A stretch of DNA of 38,856 nt from a virus. The stretch is from positions 1 to 38,856 of the IMG/VR virus record IMGVR_UViG_3300028162_000242; one strand, given 5' to 3'. Below the pieces are notes generated by a model that was given only the letters and a program-made list of their open reading frames with translations, made no database searches and had not been told where the DNA came from. Positions 22,465 through 31,246 of the stretch are shown here, one piece after another. The stretch's first letter is position 1. The number at the start of each line of letters is the position of its first letter. The position numbers and the translations under genes are program-made.

Positions 22465-24104
22465 ATTATTTAATCGAATACTACAATGAAATTGAAAAAG
22501 GAAACATCATAGCTGGAGAAGAACTTAAGACTCAATTAAATCAACTCATACGTGATTTGGATAATCCGGAATACATCTTTGATGAGAAACCAGGCAATTT
22601 AAGAATCGATTTCATTGAAACCTTTTGTAAACACACGAAATCTCCATTCAACAGTTTGCCATTTATTCTTGAACTTTGGGAGAAGGCATTAATTCAAACA
22701 GCATATGGATTCAAGATGGCTGATACTGGATTACGAAGATTCAATGAAGTAATTTTACTAATCGCAAGAAAAAATGGTAAGACTACATTTGTTGCAGGTA
22801 TCGATTTAGCTGAATTCTTTCTATCAAGTGGTGGTGTTGATATTGTTTGTGCTTCTAATACAACAGAACAAGCGAACATCCTTTTTGAAGAGATAAACAA
22901 TATGAGAGAACAATCTCCTGCCTTATCAAAAGAAACCAGAAGCAAGAAGAATATTTTTCACATCTATTCTCCAAAAACAAAAAATAAGATAAAGAAACTA
23001 TCAGCTCAATCAAGAAACAAAGACGGATATAACATTGAAGTAGGGTGTATTGACGAAGTGCATGAAATGACCGATTCAAAAGTTTATGATGCGATCAAGC
23101 AATCTCAATCAACCAAGAAAGAACCACTCATATTTATCATAACCACTGAAGGAACAACCATCGGTGGTTTTTTAGATAGCAAACTAGACTATGCTAGAAA
23201 GATGTTGAAAGGTGAAATCCAAGATGAAAGAGTACTAGCTTGGTTATATACTCAAGACTCAACTAAAGAAATCTATGAAGATACTTTGACTTGGCAAAAA
23301 TCAAATCCAAGTATTGGTGTAGTTAAAACTCCTTCATACTTAGAAGATGTCATGAATAAATCTAAACATGATTTATCGACAAGAGTGACGATGCTTTGTA
23401 AGGATTTCAATATCAAACAAGCAGACTCTGGTTCTTGGTTATCGTTTGAAGATTTAAATAATGAAGATGCTTATACAATTGATGAGTTAAGAGATTCTTA
23501 TGCAATTGGTGGTGTGGATCTATCTTCAACAACCGATCTAACTGCAGCAGTCCTAGTGATTCAAAAAAGAGATAGCAACAAAAAGTATGTAATTCCACAT
23601 TTCTTTATGCCAAGCGAAGTTGTAGAGAAAAGAATAAAGGAAGATAATTTTCCATATGATATTTGGATCAAGAAAGGTTTTGTGACGTTAACTGAAGGAA
23701 ATCAAAACGACTTTAGTTTGGTTACTCAATGGTTCATGAAGATGATTCAAACATATGGCATTAGACCTTTATGGGTAGGATATGATCCCTGGAATTCACA
23801 GTATTGGATTAAAGAAATGGAAGACTTAGGATTCAATATGGGTAAAGTTAGGCAAGGAATCTATTCATTATCTGAACCGATGAAAATCTTGGAAGCGGAT
23901 TTAAAAAACAACTTAGTGAATTACAACAACAATCCAATCATGAAATGGTGTTTGTCTAATACACAAGCTAAGGTTGATTTAAATGGAAATATTCAACCAT
24001 CAAAGCTAAACTCGAAATACAAACGCATTGATGGTACAGTTGCCTTAATCATTGCTTATGTTATTTTGAATAGATTTAAAACTGATTATGAGAATATGAT
24101 ATAG
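22461..24104 (+). CDS. terL: Terminase large subunit
   Basis: The 547-residue packaging motor has an N-terminal ATPase with Walker A IARKNGKTTF (about 101-107) and Walker B GCIDEVHEM (about 196), a coupling motif IITTEGT, and a C-terminal RNase H-like nuclease with first acidic residue in GGVDLSSTTDL and the last in RIDGTVALII. It pumps DNA into proheads and cuts it. The sequence looks like the HK97/Terminase_1 family. It appears intact. The portal, normally next, is displaced by a 1.5-kb minus-strand cassette. Confidence 0.93.
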   Translation: MNYLIEYYNEIEKGNIIAGEELKTQLNQLIRDLDNPEYIFDEKPGNLRIDFIETFCKHTKSPFNSLPFILELWEKALIQTAYGFKMADTGLRRFNEVILLIARKNGKTTFVAGIDLAEFFLSSGGVDIVCASNTTEQANILFEEINNMREQSPALSKETRSKKNIFHIYSPKTKNKIKKLSAQSRNKDGYNIEVGCIDEVHEMTDSKVYDAIKQSQSTKKEPLIFIITTEGTTIGGFLDSKLDYARKMLKGEIQDERVLAWLYTQDSTKEIYEDTLTWQKSNPSIGVVKTPSYLEDVMNKSKHDLSTRVTMLCKDFNIKQADSGSWLSFEDLNNEDAYTIDELRDSYAIGGVDLSSTTDLTAAVLVIQKRDSNKKYVIPHFFMPSEVVEKRIKEDNFPYDIWIKKGFVTLTEGNQNDFSLVTQWFMKMIQTYGIRPLWVGYDPWNSQYWIKEMEDLGFNMGKVRQGIYSLSEPMKILEADLKNNLVNYNNNPIMKWCLSNTQAKVDLNGNIQPSKLNSKYKRIDGTVALIIAYVILNRFKTDYENMI

Positions 24105-24190
24105 GTAAAAATGGTTACGGTGTTTTCTGCTGTAATACAAAAAATTCAAGGAAAATTTTTTTTATTTGAAGTTAAATTCCTTATAAAAAC

Positions 24191-24215
24191 AAAAAAAGCC
24201 ATCAATAACGATGGC
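24191..24215 (-). terminator. Terminator of the minus-strand cassette
   Basis: On the minus strand GCCATC-GTTATT-GATGGC is followed by seven T. On the plus strand no T-run follows the stem, so it should not stop late transcription. Confidence 0.85.
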
Positions 24216-24239
24216 AAATAAAATATGTGTAAACTGAAA

Positions 24240-24431
24240 TTATAAATATGGGTCTTTAGTATAACTTTTACATGTTGCTGAAAGACCAACTATATTACCA
24301 CTATAAGTTTTCATGCATGGTGCTTTTGAATCTACCTCAACTACTTTTCCAAACATTATCAGTTTTTTTTTAGATTGATAATATTTACATGTTGCACACT
24401 TTTTCAGATTGACTACTAATTTACTTTTCAT
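24240..24431 (-). CDS. Small Cys-rich protein, possible zinc ribbon
   Basis: The 63-residue protein has four cysteines (CATCKYY at 12-15, Cys39, Cys54) that could bind zinc, and many Lys. GAGGG stands about 9 nt before the ATG. It is the last gene of a minus-strand cassette and is followed by its own terminator. No named family. Confidence 0.6.
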   Translation of the reverse strand: MKSKLVVNLKKCATCKYYQSKKKLIMFGKVVEVDSKAPCMKTYSGNIVGLSATCKSYTKDPYL

Positions 24432-24495
24432 ACTGAATCCCTCTTATATAGATTTAAATATACATACTGGGTAGTCTTAAATTATGAAACTAATA

Positions 24496-25050
24496 TCAAC
24501 TATAATAATCCATTATGAATTTTTGAATAGTTGGATTTTCAAAAAAAATGTATGGTGATTTGTATCCGTCTAATACTAAGTTCTCATTAAAAGCAAGGAG
24601 AAAAATTTGCGGAATATCAAGCGGTCTTTGAACGTCATCATATTTGTTGCATATAGTGGCAGCTAAATCACACAAAACGTTGATACACTCATCGTTTTTA
24701 TACTTGAAATCCATATTTATTGCATATGATTTTAAATCTTTCGCATTGTGGACAATTGATGCAGAATCATTCAGAAAACTCATTTTATGAATAAGGTTAT
24801 ATGCTACAACTGGAACGGAGCATGAGTTCAATAAATCAGCCAAATTATCAACATTTGTACCAGTGAATCCAGAAGCCTTTTTAGATTTGCTTCGTCTCCT
24901 CAAAATAAAATATCCAATTAGCATTACAACCATAACAGAACCAGCAATTAGTTTTACTTGCGTAGTTTCACCAGATGATAGCCCACCAATCAGAATTAAA
25001 ATTATCAGCCAAAAGAATATATTGAAGATTAATTTACGTGATCTTTTCAC
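24496..25050 (-). CDS. Two-helix membrane protein, unknown function
   Basis: The protein of about 184 residues has two N-terminal membrane helices (LIFNIFFWLIILILIGG and LIAGSVMVVMLIGYFIL), a basic RRRSKSKK segment and a soluble domain of about 120 residues. The latter has PVVAYNLIHKM and CINVLCDLAATICNKYDD. AAGGAGG stands 8 nt before the GTG at 25050; a GTG three codons earlier overlaps that site. It sits in the minus-strand cassette. It may act at the membrane in exclusion of other phages, a role guessed only from layout. Confidence 0.6.
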   Translation of the reverse strand: MKRSRKLIFNIFFWLIILILIGGLSSGETTQVKLIAGSVMVVMLIGYFILRRRSKSKKASGFTGTNVDNLADLLNSCSVPVVAYNLIHKMSFLNDSASIVHNAKDLKSYAINMDFKYKNDECINVLCDLAATICNKYDDVQRPLDIPQIFLLAFNENLVLDGYKSPYIFFENPTIQKFIMDYYS

Positions 25051-25134
25051 ATTGGTCACCTCCTTCCAAAATATATTTAATTGTTACATTATAAGTATTA
25101 TCCTGTCTATTAATAACAAAATATTATAATAAGA

Positions 25135-25506
25135 TTATTCAACAAAAATTAAAGCAAGATCAAATTTATCACTATCATAATCAAAATCTACTTGCCAATT
25201 TATATGATAATCAAGATAATTTGTTTTAATTGATACTGTATCAGTTATTGTTTCTACATCAGCTTTTAATAAATCTATACTTGATTTTATATAAATTATA
25301 ATTCTGCTTGAATGTATAATTAATGATTCGTCTATAGAAATGTAATCTAGTTTATCAAGTTCAAATCTACTTAACAATTTAAAGTCGACAATGCAATGTA
25401 TATACTCGATATCTTTATAATAAGATTTGTCAATTCTTTGTAAAGATGGTTTGTCAATTTCACATAATATATTTGAGATTTCATCCTTGCTAGTTATAAT
25501 ATTCAT
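25135..25506 (-). CDS. Hypothetical protein of the minus-strand cassette
   Basis: The protein of 123 residues, acidic and probably alpha/beta, has repeated Ile-rich strands (RIIIYIKSSIDLLKADVETI) and an acidic C-terminus. I take ATG 25506, with GGAA about 10 nt upstream; the longer frame from 25539 lacks a ribosome-binding site. It is the most upstream gene of the cassette. No family recognised. Confidence 0.5.
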   Translation of the reverse strand: MNIITSKDEISNILCEIDKPSLQRIDKSYYKDIEYIHCIVDFKLLSRFELDKLDYISIDESLIIHSSRIIIYIKSSIDLLKADVETITDTVSIKTNYLDYHINWQVDFDYDSDKFDLALIFVE

Positions 25507-25614
25507 TTTGATCGGTTTCCTTATCAAGACACTTATCAATTTCTACAATATGCCTATGTTTATTATTAAAATTATAACATTTACTTTTCAGTATGTAAAG
25601 GAGGGGATTATAAC

Positions 25615-26832
25615 ATGTCCTTTTTAAAACGAAAAAGCAAAACTGGATCATTTGATGCTCTACAGTTAATAAGTAATTTAAACACTTTCTACACACCATT
25701 TGGAACTAACATTTCAAAGAGTGATGTGGTGAAGATATGTATTGATCGAGTGGCTAGCCAATGTGCTAAACTCAAACCGAGATACATCAAAACTGAATCA
25801 GATAAGACAGTTACCGAGAAAAGTGGTAAACTGTCTTTTCTTTTAAAACATCACCCAAACCCACTTATGACTCCGTACAACTTTGTATATAAGATTGTCA
25901 CATTGCTATTGCTGAATGATAACGTATTTATCTATCCGATGTTTGATTCGCAAAACGGAAGTATCAAAGCACTCTATCCACTAAGACCAATTCTTGCTGA
26001 AGCATTGGTTGATAATCAGGACTCATTTTATATCAAGTTCTATTTTGATGATGGTAGACAATTCACATTACCCTATGAAAATGTCATCCACTTAAGAAAA
26101 TACTTCGGTTCGAATGATATCTTTGGTGGAACTGGATCAAGTGGTGATCATGAAGCAATCTTAAAAACAATATCAATCAATGAGAATGTTCTACAGGGTA
26201 TTGAGAATGCAGTCAAATCATCTATGCAAATCAAAGGGATCATCAAGATGAATGGCATGCTATCAGAAGTGGATAAAAAGAAACAACGCGAACTATTCGA
26301 TATCGCACTAAATGATTCAATATCAACAAAAGGTAGTTCAATTATTCCTATTGATCTAAAGTCGGAATATGTACCTTTAAGAGTAGATCCAAAATTGATT
26401 GATAAAGAAACACTCGAGTTCTTACAATCAAAGATTTTGGACTATTTTGGAGTATCTGCGCCGATATTTGCGAACAAATATACTGAAGAGGATTTTAACT
26501 CTTTTTATGAATCAACGATTGAGCCTCTAGCGATTCAACTATCAGAGGCTTTTTCTTTGGGATTACTCACCGAAAACGAATTGTCTCGTGGTGAGGAGAT
26601 TATTTTTTATAGTGAGCGATTGCAGTATGCAAGTTGGAATACAAAAGTGAGTGCCATCGAAAAACTGATGAGCCTAGGGATCATGACCTTAAATGAATCC
26701 AGAGCATTACTCGGACTAGAACCCATTGAAGGGGGAAACAAGAGACTGCAATCTCTCAACTTTGTGGATGCAGATAAGGCCAATATTTATCAAGTAGGAG
26801 AGGAAATGAAAAAAAATGAAAGTAACAGTTAA
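25615..26832 (+). CDS. Portal protein, HK97 family
   Basis: The 405-residue protein matches HK97 portals: SKSDVVKICIDRVASQCAKL at the start, NPLMTPYNFVYKIVTLLLLN, then HLRKYFGSNDIFGGTG and a C-terminal FGVSAPIFANKYTEEDF. The portal ring occupies one capsid vertex and passes DNA from the terminase. AAGGAGGG precedes the ATG. The gene overlaps the next frame by 17 nt. Confidence 0.93.
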   Translation: MSFLKRKSKTGSFDALQLISNLNTFYTPFGTNISKSDVVKICIDRVASQCAKLKPRYIKTESDKTVTEKSGKLSFLLKHHPNPLMTPYNFVYKIVTLLLLNDNVFIYPMFDSQNGSIKALYPLRPILAEALVDNQDSFYIKFYFDDGRQFTLPYENVIHLRKYFGSNDIFGGTGSSGDHEAILKTISINENVLQGIENAVKSSMQIKGIIKMNGMLSEVDKKKQRELFDIALNDSISTKGSSIIPIDLKSEYVPLRVDPKLIDKETLEFLQSKILDYFGVSAPIFANKYTEEDFNSFYESTIEPLAIQLSEAFSLGLLTENELSRGEEIIFYSERLQYASWNTKVSAIEKLMSLGIMTLNESRALLGLEPIEGGNKRLQSLNFVDADKANIYQVGEEMKKNESNS

Positions 26833-27013
26833 TGGAACGATTTCTAAAGATGCACTCAAAGTCATCTTAGAAACGCAGAAAGAAAAAACAAAAATCATCG
26901 ATGAGTTTTGTAAAGAAAACAAATTCACGCAATTTTGTTACAAGGATTCAGAACTAGAGTATTCGCTTGATAAACAAATCAAAGCGAAAGTGGAGGTCAG
27001 AACTAATGATTAA
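26816..27013 (+). CDS. Small protein between portal and protease
   Basis: The 65-residue, Lys-rich protein starts in the end of the portal gene (GAGG before ATG) and overlaps the protease start. It has KVTVNGTISKDALKVILETQ at the start. Small frames like this are common between portal and protease in related phages; the function is unknown. Confidence 0.6.
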   Translation: MKVTVNGTISKDALKVILETQKEKTKIIDEFCKENKFTQFCYKDSELEYSLDKQIKAKVEVRTND

Positions 27014-27596
27014 AGAGACTAGGCTAGCTGACGTTAAATTTGAAGAAACCGAAGGTAAGATGACCCTAGAAGGTTATGCTATTGTTTTTAATCAAGAAAC
27101 CATCATTGGAGATGAAGCATATGGCTTTACAGAAGAAATCGATCGGAATGCGCTTCAAGATACCTTAATGAAAGATGTACCGATGAAGTATAACCACATG
27201 GATTCCTTTCTGATTATCGCAAGAACCAAAAACAAGTCATTATCGCTATCTGTAGATAATATTGGATTGAAAGTTCGTGCTGAACTATTAGATACCAATT
27301 CAAACCAGGATATCTATAAAATGGTCCAAAGTGGACTCTTAGATAAAATGAGTTTTGCTTTTACGGTTGATGAACAAACATGGAATCGTGAAGGAAAAAT
27401 TCCAAAGAGGATTATAACAAAAATATCTAGGTTGTATGATGTCTCGGTAGTGAATACTCCGGCATATGATTCAACTAGTATATACGCTCGTTCTTTAGAA
27501 TCCATGGAGTTGGAACTAAAGGCTATGGATGTAGCTGAGCAGGAAGAACACGTCATTACATTGAAACACCGTATCAAAATAAAAACAAAATATTAA
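27006..27596 (+). CDS. Prohead protease, HK97 family
   Basis: The protein of 196 residues has the HK97-type serine protease signature: EGYAIVFNQE, PMKYNHMD (catalytic His), GLLDKMSFAF (catalytic Ser) and LYDVSVVNTPAYDSTS. It matures the capsid by cutting the N-terminal delta domain of the major capsid protein. The start is ATG 27006, after GGAGG; the longer frame from 26967 is only an overlap. Confidence 0.92.
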   Translation: MIKETRLADVKFEETEGKMTLEGYAIVFNQETIIGDEAYGFTEEIDRNALQDTLMKDVPMKYNHMDSFLIIARTKNKSLSLSVDNIGLKVRAELLDTNSNQDIYKMVQSGLLDKMSFAFTVDEQTWNREGKIPKRIITKISRLYDVSVVNTPAYDSTSIYARSLESMELELKAMDVAEQEEHVITLKHRIKIKTKY

Positions 27597-27613
27597 TCGT
27601 GGAGGATTAAACA

Positions 27614-28747
27614 ATGAATTTAGAAAAAAGACGTAAAGAAATTGAAGTCAGACTTACTGAAATCCGTAATCTTGTAGAAGCGGAAACGGATGTTGCCAAA
27701 CTTGAAGCATTTGACACTGAATGTACAGGTCTTCAAGAAGAAAGATCTATGATTGAACGTAAAATGTCAATTGCAAGCAAAGTAGAAATCAAACCTATTG
27801 TTATTGATACAAGAACAGATGTAACAAAAGAGGTTCTTGAACTCAGAGGTAAGAGTCTAAAAGAAAATCGTGTGATTCAAGTATCAAGCACGGATGTTCT
27901 ATTACCAGAAACTGTTGCAGGATCTTTAGCACCCGTACCATACGCTCAAGTATCTGGACTTGTTGACAAAGTCAATGTTGTAAATTTAAACGGTGGAGAG
28001 ACCTACAAGAAATCATTTGTCAAAGGCAATGGCATTGCTGGAACGACTCTTGAAGGTGCAGCTTATACTGAAACGGAACCTGCGTTTGGTTATGTAACCA
28101 TCACCAAAGTCAAAGTAACTGCTTATACAGAAATTACTGAAGAACTAGAAAAGCTTCCAAGTATTCCATATCAAGCAGAAGTACTCAAAAACATCAACGT
28201 ATCGCTTAAGAAAAAAATCTCTGAACAAATTTTAAGAGGTGCAGGAACTTCGAATACTTTCACAGGTATCTTTTGTGATACAGCAGTTGCACTTGCCGAT
28301 TCAACACCTATTGAATTAGCTGCAATCACCGATTCAACCTTAGATGACATTATCTTTGCTTATGGTGGCGATGAAGAAGTCGAAGGCGGAGCAATCCTTA
28401 TTTTGAACAAGAACGATCTGCGTGCATTTGCAGGACTTCGTACTTCTGAAGGACGCAAGGTTCATACGGTTGACTATATCAGTCAAACAATTGATGGCAT
28501 TCCTTATGTGATCAACTCACATTGTAAAGCGATCTCTGATGCTGCAACTATTGCAGGAGAATATGCAATTGCATATGGTGCACTCAAAAATTATGAAGTT
28601 CCAGTTTTCTCTCCTGTAGAAATCAGCAAATCAACAGACTACAAATTTAAAGACGGCATCATCTGCTATAAAGCATCCGTATTCACAGGCGGAAATGTTG
28701 TCGGTTACAACGGATTCTTAAGAATCAAGAAAAAAGCAGCAGCTTAA
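27614..28747 (+). CDS. Major capsid protein, HK97 fold
   Basis: The 377-residue protein has an N-terminal coiled-coil scaffolding (delta) domain at about 1-75 (LEKRRKEIEVRLTEIRNLVE) and then a typical capsid domain: LLPETVAGSLAPVPY, YTEITEELEKLPSIPY and LRAFAGLRTSEGRKV. A cut near residue 85-110 would release the mature subunit. GTGGAGG precedes the ATG. Confidence 0.93.
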   Translation: MNLEKRRKEIEVRLTEIRNLVEAETDVAKLEAFDTECTGLQEERSMIERKMSIASKVEIKPIVIDTRTDVTKEVLELRGKSLKENRVIQVSSTDVLLPETVAGSLAPVPYAQVSGLVDKVNVVNLNGGETYKKSFVKGNGIAGTTLEGAAYTETEPAFGYVTITKVKVTAYTEITEELEKLPSIPYQAEVLKNINVSLKKKISEQILRGAGTSNTFTGIFCDTAVALADSTPIELAAITDSTLDDIIFAYGGDEEVEGGAILILNKNDLRAFAGLRTSEGRKVHTVDYISQTIDGIPYVINSHCKAISDAATIAGEYAIAYGALKNYEVPVFSPVEISKSTDYKFKDGIICYKASVFTGGNVVGYNGFLRIKKKAAA

Positions 28748-28775
28748 GTAGCTGCATAAGATAAGGCGGATAATT

Positions 28776-29072
28776 ATGGCGATACTTGATATAGTTAAAA
28801 AGGGATTATTAATCCCGCTTACTGAAACCTATGCAGATGATGAACTTTCCTCACACATTGAAGCTTGCAAAGAACTATTGAAATCTGTTGGAGTAGATGA
28901 GACTGTGGTTTCTTCGAATGTGAATCCAATTGTTGATTCATTAATTCTCATTTACTGCAAGACTTTCTTCGGGTTCAAGAATGATGGTAGTGTAAAAGAG
29001 CTCCCTAAGAGTTTTGATATGCTACTCACTCAACTCGCATTAACAAAAGGAATTCAAGCCAATGTTTCCTAG
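28776..29072 (+). CDS. Head-tail connector (gp6-like)
   Basis: The 98-residue helical protein has YADDELSSHIEACKELLKSV and SFDMLLTQLALTKG, the pattern of gp6-like adaptor proteins that form a ring under the portal. Its place directly after the capsid gene fits. It overlaps the next frame by 11 nt. Confidence 0.8.
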   Translation: MAILDIVKKGLLIPLTETYADDELSSHIEACKELLKSVGVDETVVSSNVNPIVDSLILIYCKTFFGFKNDGSVKELPKSFDMLLTQLALTKGIQANVS

Positions 29073-29391
29073 TTCACCTAACATCCGCTTTATTTTGCTT
29101 AAACTTAATACGATTCAAGATTCTATCGGAAACAAACAGTTTATGTTATTAAACTCCAAAGAAGTGATAGGGATTAATCTCTCGATCACTTCTAAAGAGT
29201 ATTACGACAGCAAGAAACAAGACATCAGAATTGATGTTGCATTAAAGATACAAAGTTTTTTGTATGATAATAGCAAGCATGCAATCATTGAAGATACAAT
29301 CTATAAAATAGAGCGAACTTATCTGAATGGACAATTCATTGAGCTTTATCTAGTTGAAACGAAAATGAAACTAGGTGATATCATTGGTTAA
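29062..29391 (+). CDS. Head closure (head-tail joining) protein
   Basis: The 109-residue protein is beta-rich (ISTIDV-like strands: DIRIDVALKIQSFLYD, IEDTIYKIERTYLNG, FIELYLVETK), like small head-closure proteins in second place after the capsid gene. It would form the ring below the adaptor. The assignment rests on size, fold pattern and gene order. Confidence 0.7.
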   Translation: MFPSSPNIRFILLKLNTIQDSIGNKQFMLLNSKEVIGINLSITSKEYYDSKKQDIRIDVALKIQSFLYDNSKHAIIEDTIYKIERTYLNGQFIELYLVETKMKLGDIIG

Positions 29392-29767
29392 CTTGGATGA
29401 GTTGGGACTTCGGATTTCGGAACTAGTTGAAGAATATACAGATAATATCATATTGAAAATGGGAAAAGTACTTGATGAAACAGCAGAAAAGGCTTTAGCA
29501 TACATCAAATCGAATGCACCAAGGAGTGGAAGGACAGATAGTTTTGCGGACTCATTTGTCGCAGTTCCACATGGAGAAGGCATCAATAAAACAATAACTA
29601 TCTACTCAGAAAAAAAAGGGAGACTGACTCATTTGCTTGAATTTGGATTTACACACCGAAGCGGTAAGTTTGTATCCCCTAAACCTTTTATGAGGCCAGC
29701 TTTTGATACTTTCACTCCTGAAATGCTTTCTGATATTATAAAAATTATTGAAAGTGGTGGAAACTAA
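29384..29767 (+). CDS. HK97 gp10-like tail completion protein
   Basis: The protein of 127 residues has the gp10-like order: a long helix LDETAEKALAYIKSNAPRSG, then HLLEFGFTHRSGKFVSPKPF and MRPAFD. It finishes the head-tail neck. AGGTG lies 6 nt before TTG 29384, which I prefer; GTG 29375 is also in frame. Confidence 0.82.
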   Translation: MVNLDELGLRISELVEEYTDNIILKMGKVLDETAEKALAYIKSNAPRSGRTDSFADSFVAVPHGEGINKTITIYSEKKGRLTHLLEFGFTHRSGKFVSPKPFMRPAFDTFTPEMLSDIIKIIESGGN

Positions 29768-30108
29768 TGCCAACAACACTGGAAAAGATTTACCAATTAC
29801 TAAATGAGGTTCTTCCTGGCAAAGTGTCCTATGGAACTAACATCATAGATGCTTTAGCCAACGATGTATTGCCTTTTATCGTCTATCAGGAAATCAGCGA
29901 TCGTGCGACTACATACGCAGATAATGTATCGGTTCTAAGGATTGTGACGATACAAATTACCCTCGTCACAGAAAAGAAAGATCCATTACTTGAAAGCAGA
30001 TTAGAAGAAGCATTGTATTTGGCAGGCTTTAATTATCAAATGGTTACAGAATATTTAAATGATGACAACTCGGTCAATCGAGTCTATGAAATTAAATTGG
30101 AGGAATAA
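29767..30108 (+). CDS. Tail terminator-like protein
   Basis: The 113-residue alpha/beta protein has FIVYQEISDRATTYADNVSV and RIVTIQITLVTEKKD, the pattern of DUF3168-type tail terminators that cap the tail tube. It starts in the stop of the preceding gene (TAATG). Gene order supports the call. Confidence 0.75.
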   Translation: MPTTLEKIYQLLNEVLPGKVSYGTNIIDALANDVLPFIVYQEISDRATTYADNVSVLRIVTIQITLVTEKKDPLLESRLEEALYLAGFNYQMVTEYLNDDNSVNRVYEIKLEE

Positions 30109-30111
30109 GAA

Positions 30112-30678
30112 ATGAATAACAAGATTACATTTGGTCTAACTAATGTCCATTACTCCCTAGCAACGCAGGACGCGGATGGGACATGGACTTTCACATTACC
30201 TAAAAGGCTCATTGGAGCTCAAGAAATCACCACTGAAGCAATCGGTGGAAGCACTCAAGTTTATGCAGATGATAAAGTTATTGCAACACTAGTCTCTAAT
30301 TCAGGAACAACTGTATCACTTAAGTTTACCGAAATTGATGATGAATTTAAAAAAGATATCTTTGGTTTTAAAACCGATACAAACGGAAATTATGTTGAAG
30401 TGATCAACAGTGAAACAAAGACATTTGCATTGGGTTATGAAATTCAAGGTGATTCAAAAGCCAGACGTATTTGGTATTATCTTTGTACAGCGACTCCTTC
30501 AGGAGATGCAAGCAAATCAAAAGCAGATTCGATTGAAGCAAATTCAATCTCGCTGTCTATTACAGCCAGACCGATTGAATCCGGAGATAACCTGGTAATT
30601 AGAGTAATTGCGTCAGTTGGAGACACAAACTATACAACTTTCCTAACAACTGCACCGGCATTGCCAACATTTATTTAG
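30112..30678 (+). CDS. Major tail (tube) protein
   Basis: The 188-residue protein opens with KITFGLTNVHYSLATQDADG and has many Gly/Thr/Ser beta strands (VSLKFTEIDDEFKKDIFGF), as in tube proteins of Gram-positive siphophages. Hexamers of it stack to form the tail tube. It follows the tail terminator and precedes the chaperone gene, the standard order. GGAGG precedes the ATG. Confidence 0.88.
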   Translation: MNNKITFGLTNVHYSLATQDADGTWTFTLPKRLIGAQEITTEAIGGSTQVYADDKVIATLVSNSGTTVSLKFTEIDDEFKKDIFGFKTDTNGNYVEVINSETKTFALGYEIQGDSKARRIWYYLCTATPSGDASKSKADSIEANSISLSITARPIESGDNLVIRVIASVGDTNYTTFLTTAPALPTFI

Positions 30679-30688
30679 GAGTTGGAAT

Positions 30689-31042
30689 ATGGAAAAAACA
30701 CTAAAATTGGGCGAGAAGGAGTACAAACTCCACTCGTCTTTATTTACCATAATTGATTACCGTAATGTATTTGGAACTGAACTATTCAGTGATATCAAGA
30801 AACTCGAAAAGAGTAACAATATCAAAGAAGAAGATTTCTCTGCGGTGATTGATACTATATTCCGGATAATCTATGTTCTACACAGGCCATTTAGTAAAAC
30901 ATCATATAACGATTTTTTGATGTCACTAGATTTTTCAATATTGAGCAATCCAGAAGAATTGCAACTATTATCTTCAACAATTGCAGAGATGTTAGGAACA
31001 CTTACAAAAGGTCAATTGCCTTCCCCACAGTTCAAAGGATGA
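30689..31042 (+). CDS. Tail assembly chaperone G
   Basis: The 117-residue protein lies between the major tail protein and the tape measure and has a helical make-up (SLFTIIDYRNVFGTELFSDI) usual for gpG-type tail chaperones. It helps wind the tail tube around the tape measure. AGGAG precedes the ATG. A second frame (31038-31229) without a start continues where it stops, implying a longer frameshift product GT. Confidence 0.82.
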   Translation: MEKTLKLGEKEYKLHSSLFTIIDYRNVFGTELFSDIKKLEKSNNIKEEDFSAVIDTIFRIIYVLHRPFSKTSYNDFLMSLDFSILSNPEELQLLSSTIAEMLGTLTKGQLPSPQFKG

Positions 31043-31229
31043 GTCCGAGTTTGGTGCAACAGCAAACATAATCTTTAACTTGGCTCATCTAGGACTTTCT
31101 ATAGAAGATTCAAAGTATTTTGATATAAATACATATTTGCAAATTGTGGAACTCGAAATGCAAGTTATAGGTGGTAAGAGCGGAACCAAAAAGGCATCCC
31201 AATCAGACATTGATGCTTTTTTAATCTAA
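31038..31229 (+). CDS. Frameshift extension (T part) of the tail chaperone
   Basis: From GAT at 31038 a frame of 63 codons reads DESEFGATANIIFNLAHLGL, then SIEDSKYFDINTYLQIVELE, ending in TAA 18 nt before the tape measure start. It has no start codon with a ribosome-binding site; relative to G it needs a +1 (or -2) shift. AAAG just before the G stop (31034-31037) would let a lysine tRNA slip from AAA to AAG. Such G/GT products are conserved in long-tailed phages, although -1 is the more usual direction. Confidence 0.65.
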   Translation, partial: DESEFGATANIIFNLAHLGLSIEDSKYFDINTYLQIVELEMQVIGGKSGTKKASQSDIDAFLI

Positions 31230-31246
31230 TGAAGGAGGTGTGATTG

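Noticed and set aside
31039-31071. ATG at 31039 as start of a separate gene after the tail chaperone
   Set aside because: The frame from this ATG stops after 10 codons; the long frame needs a shift instead.
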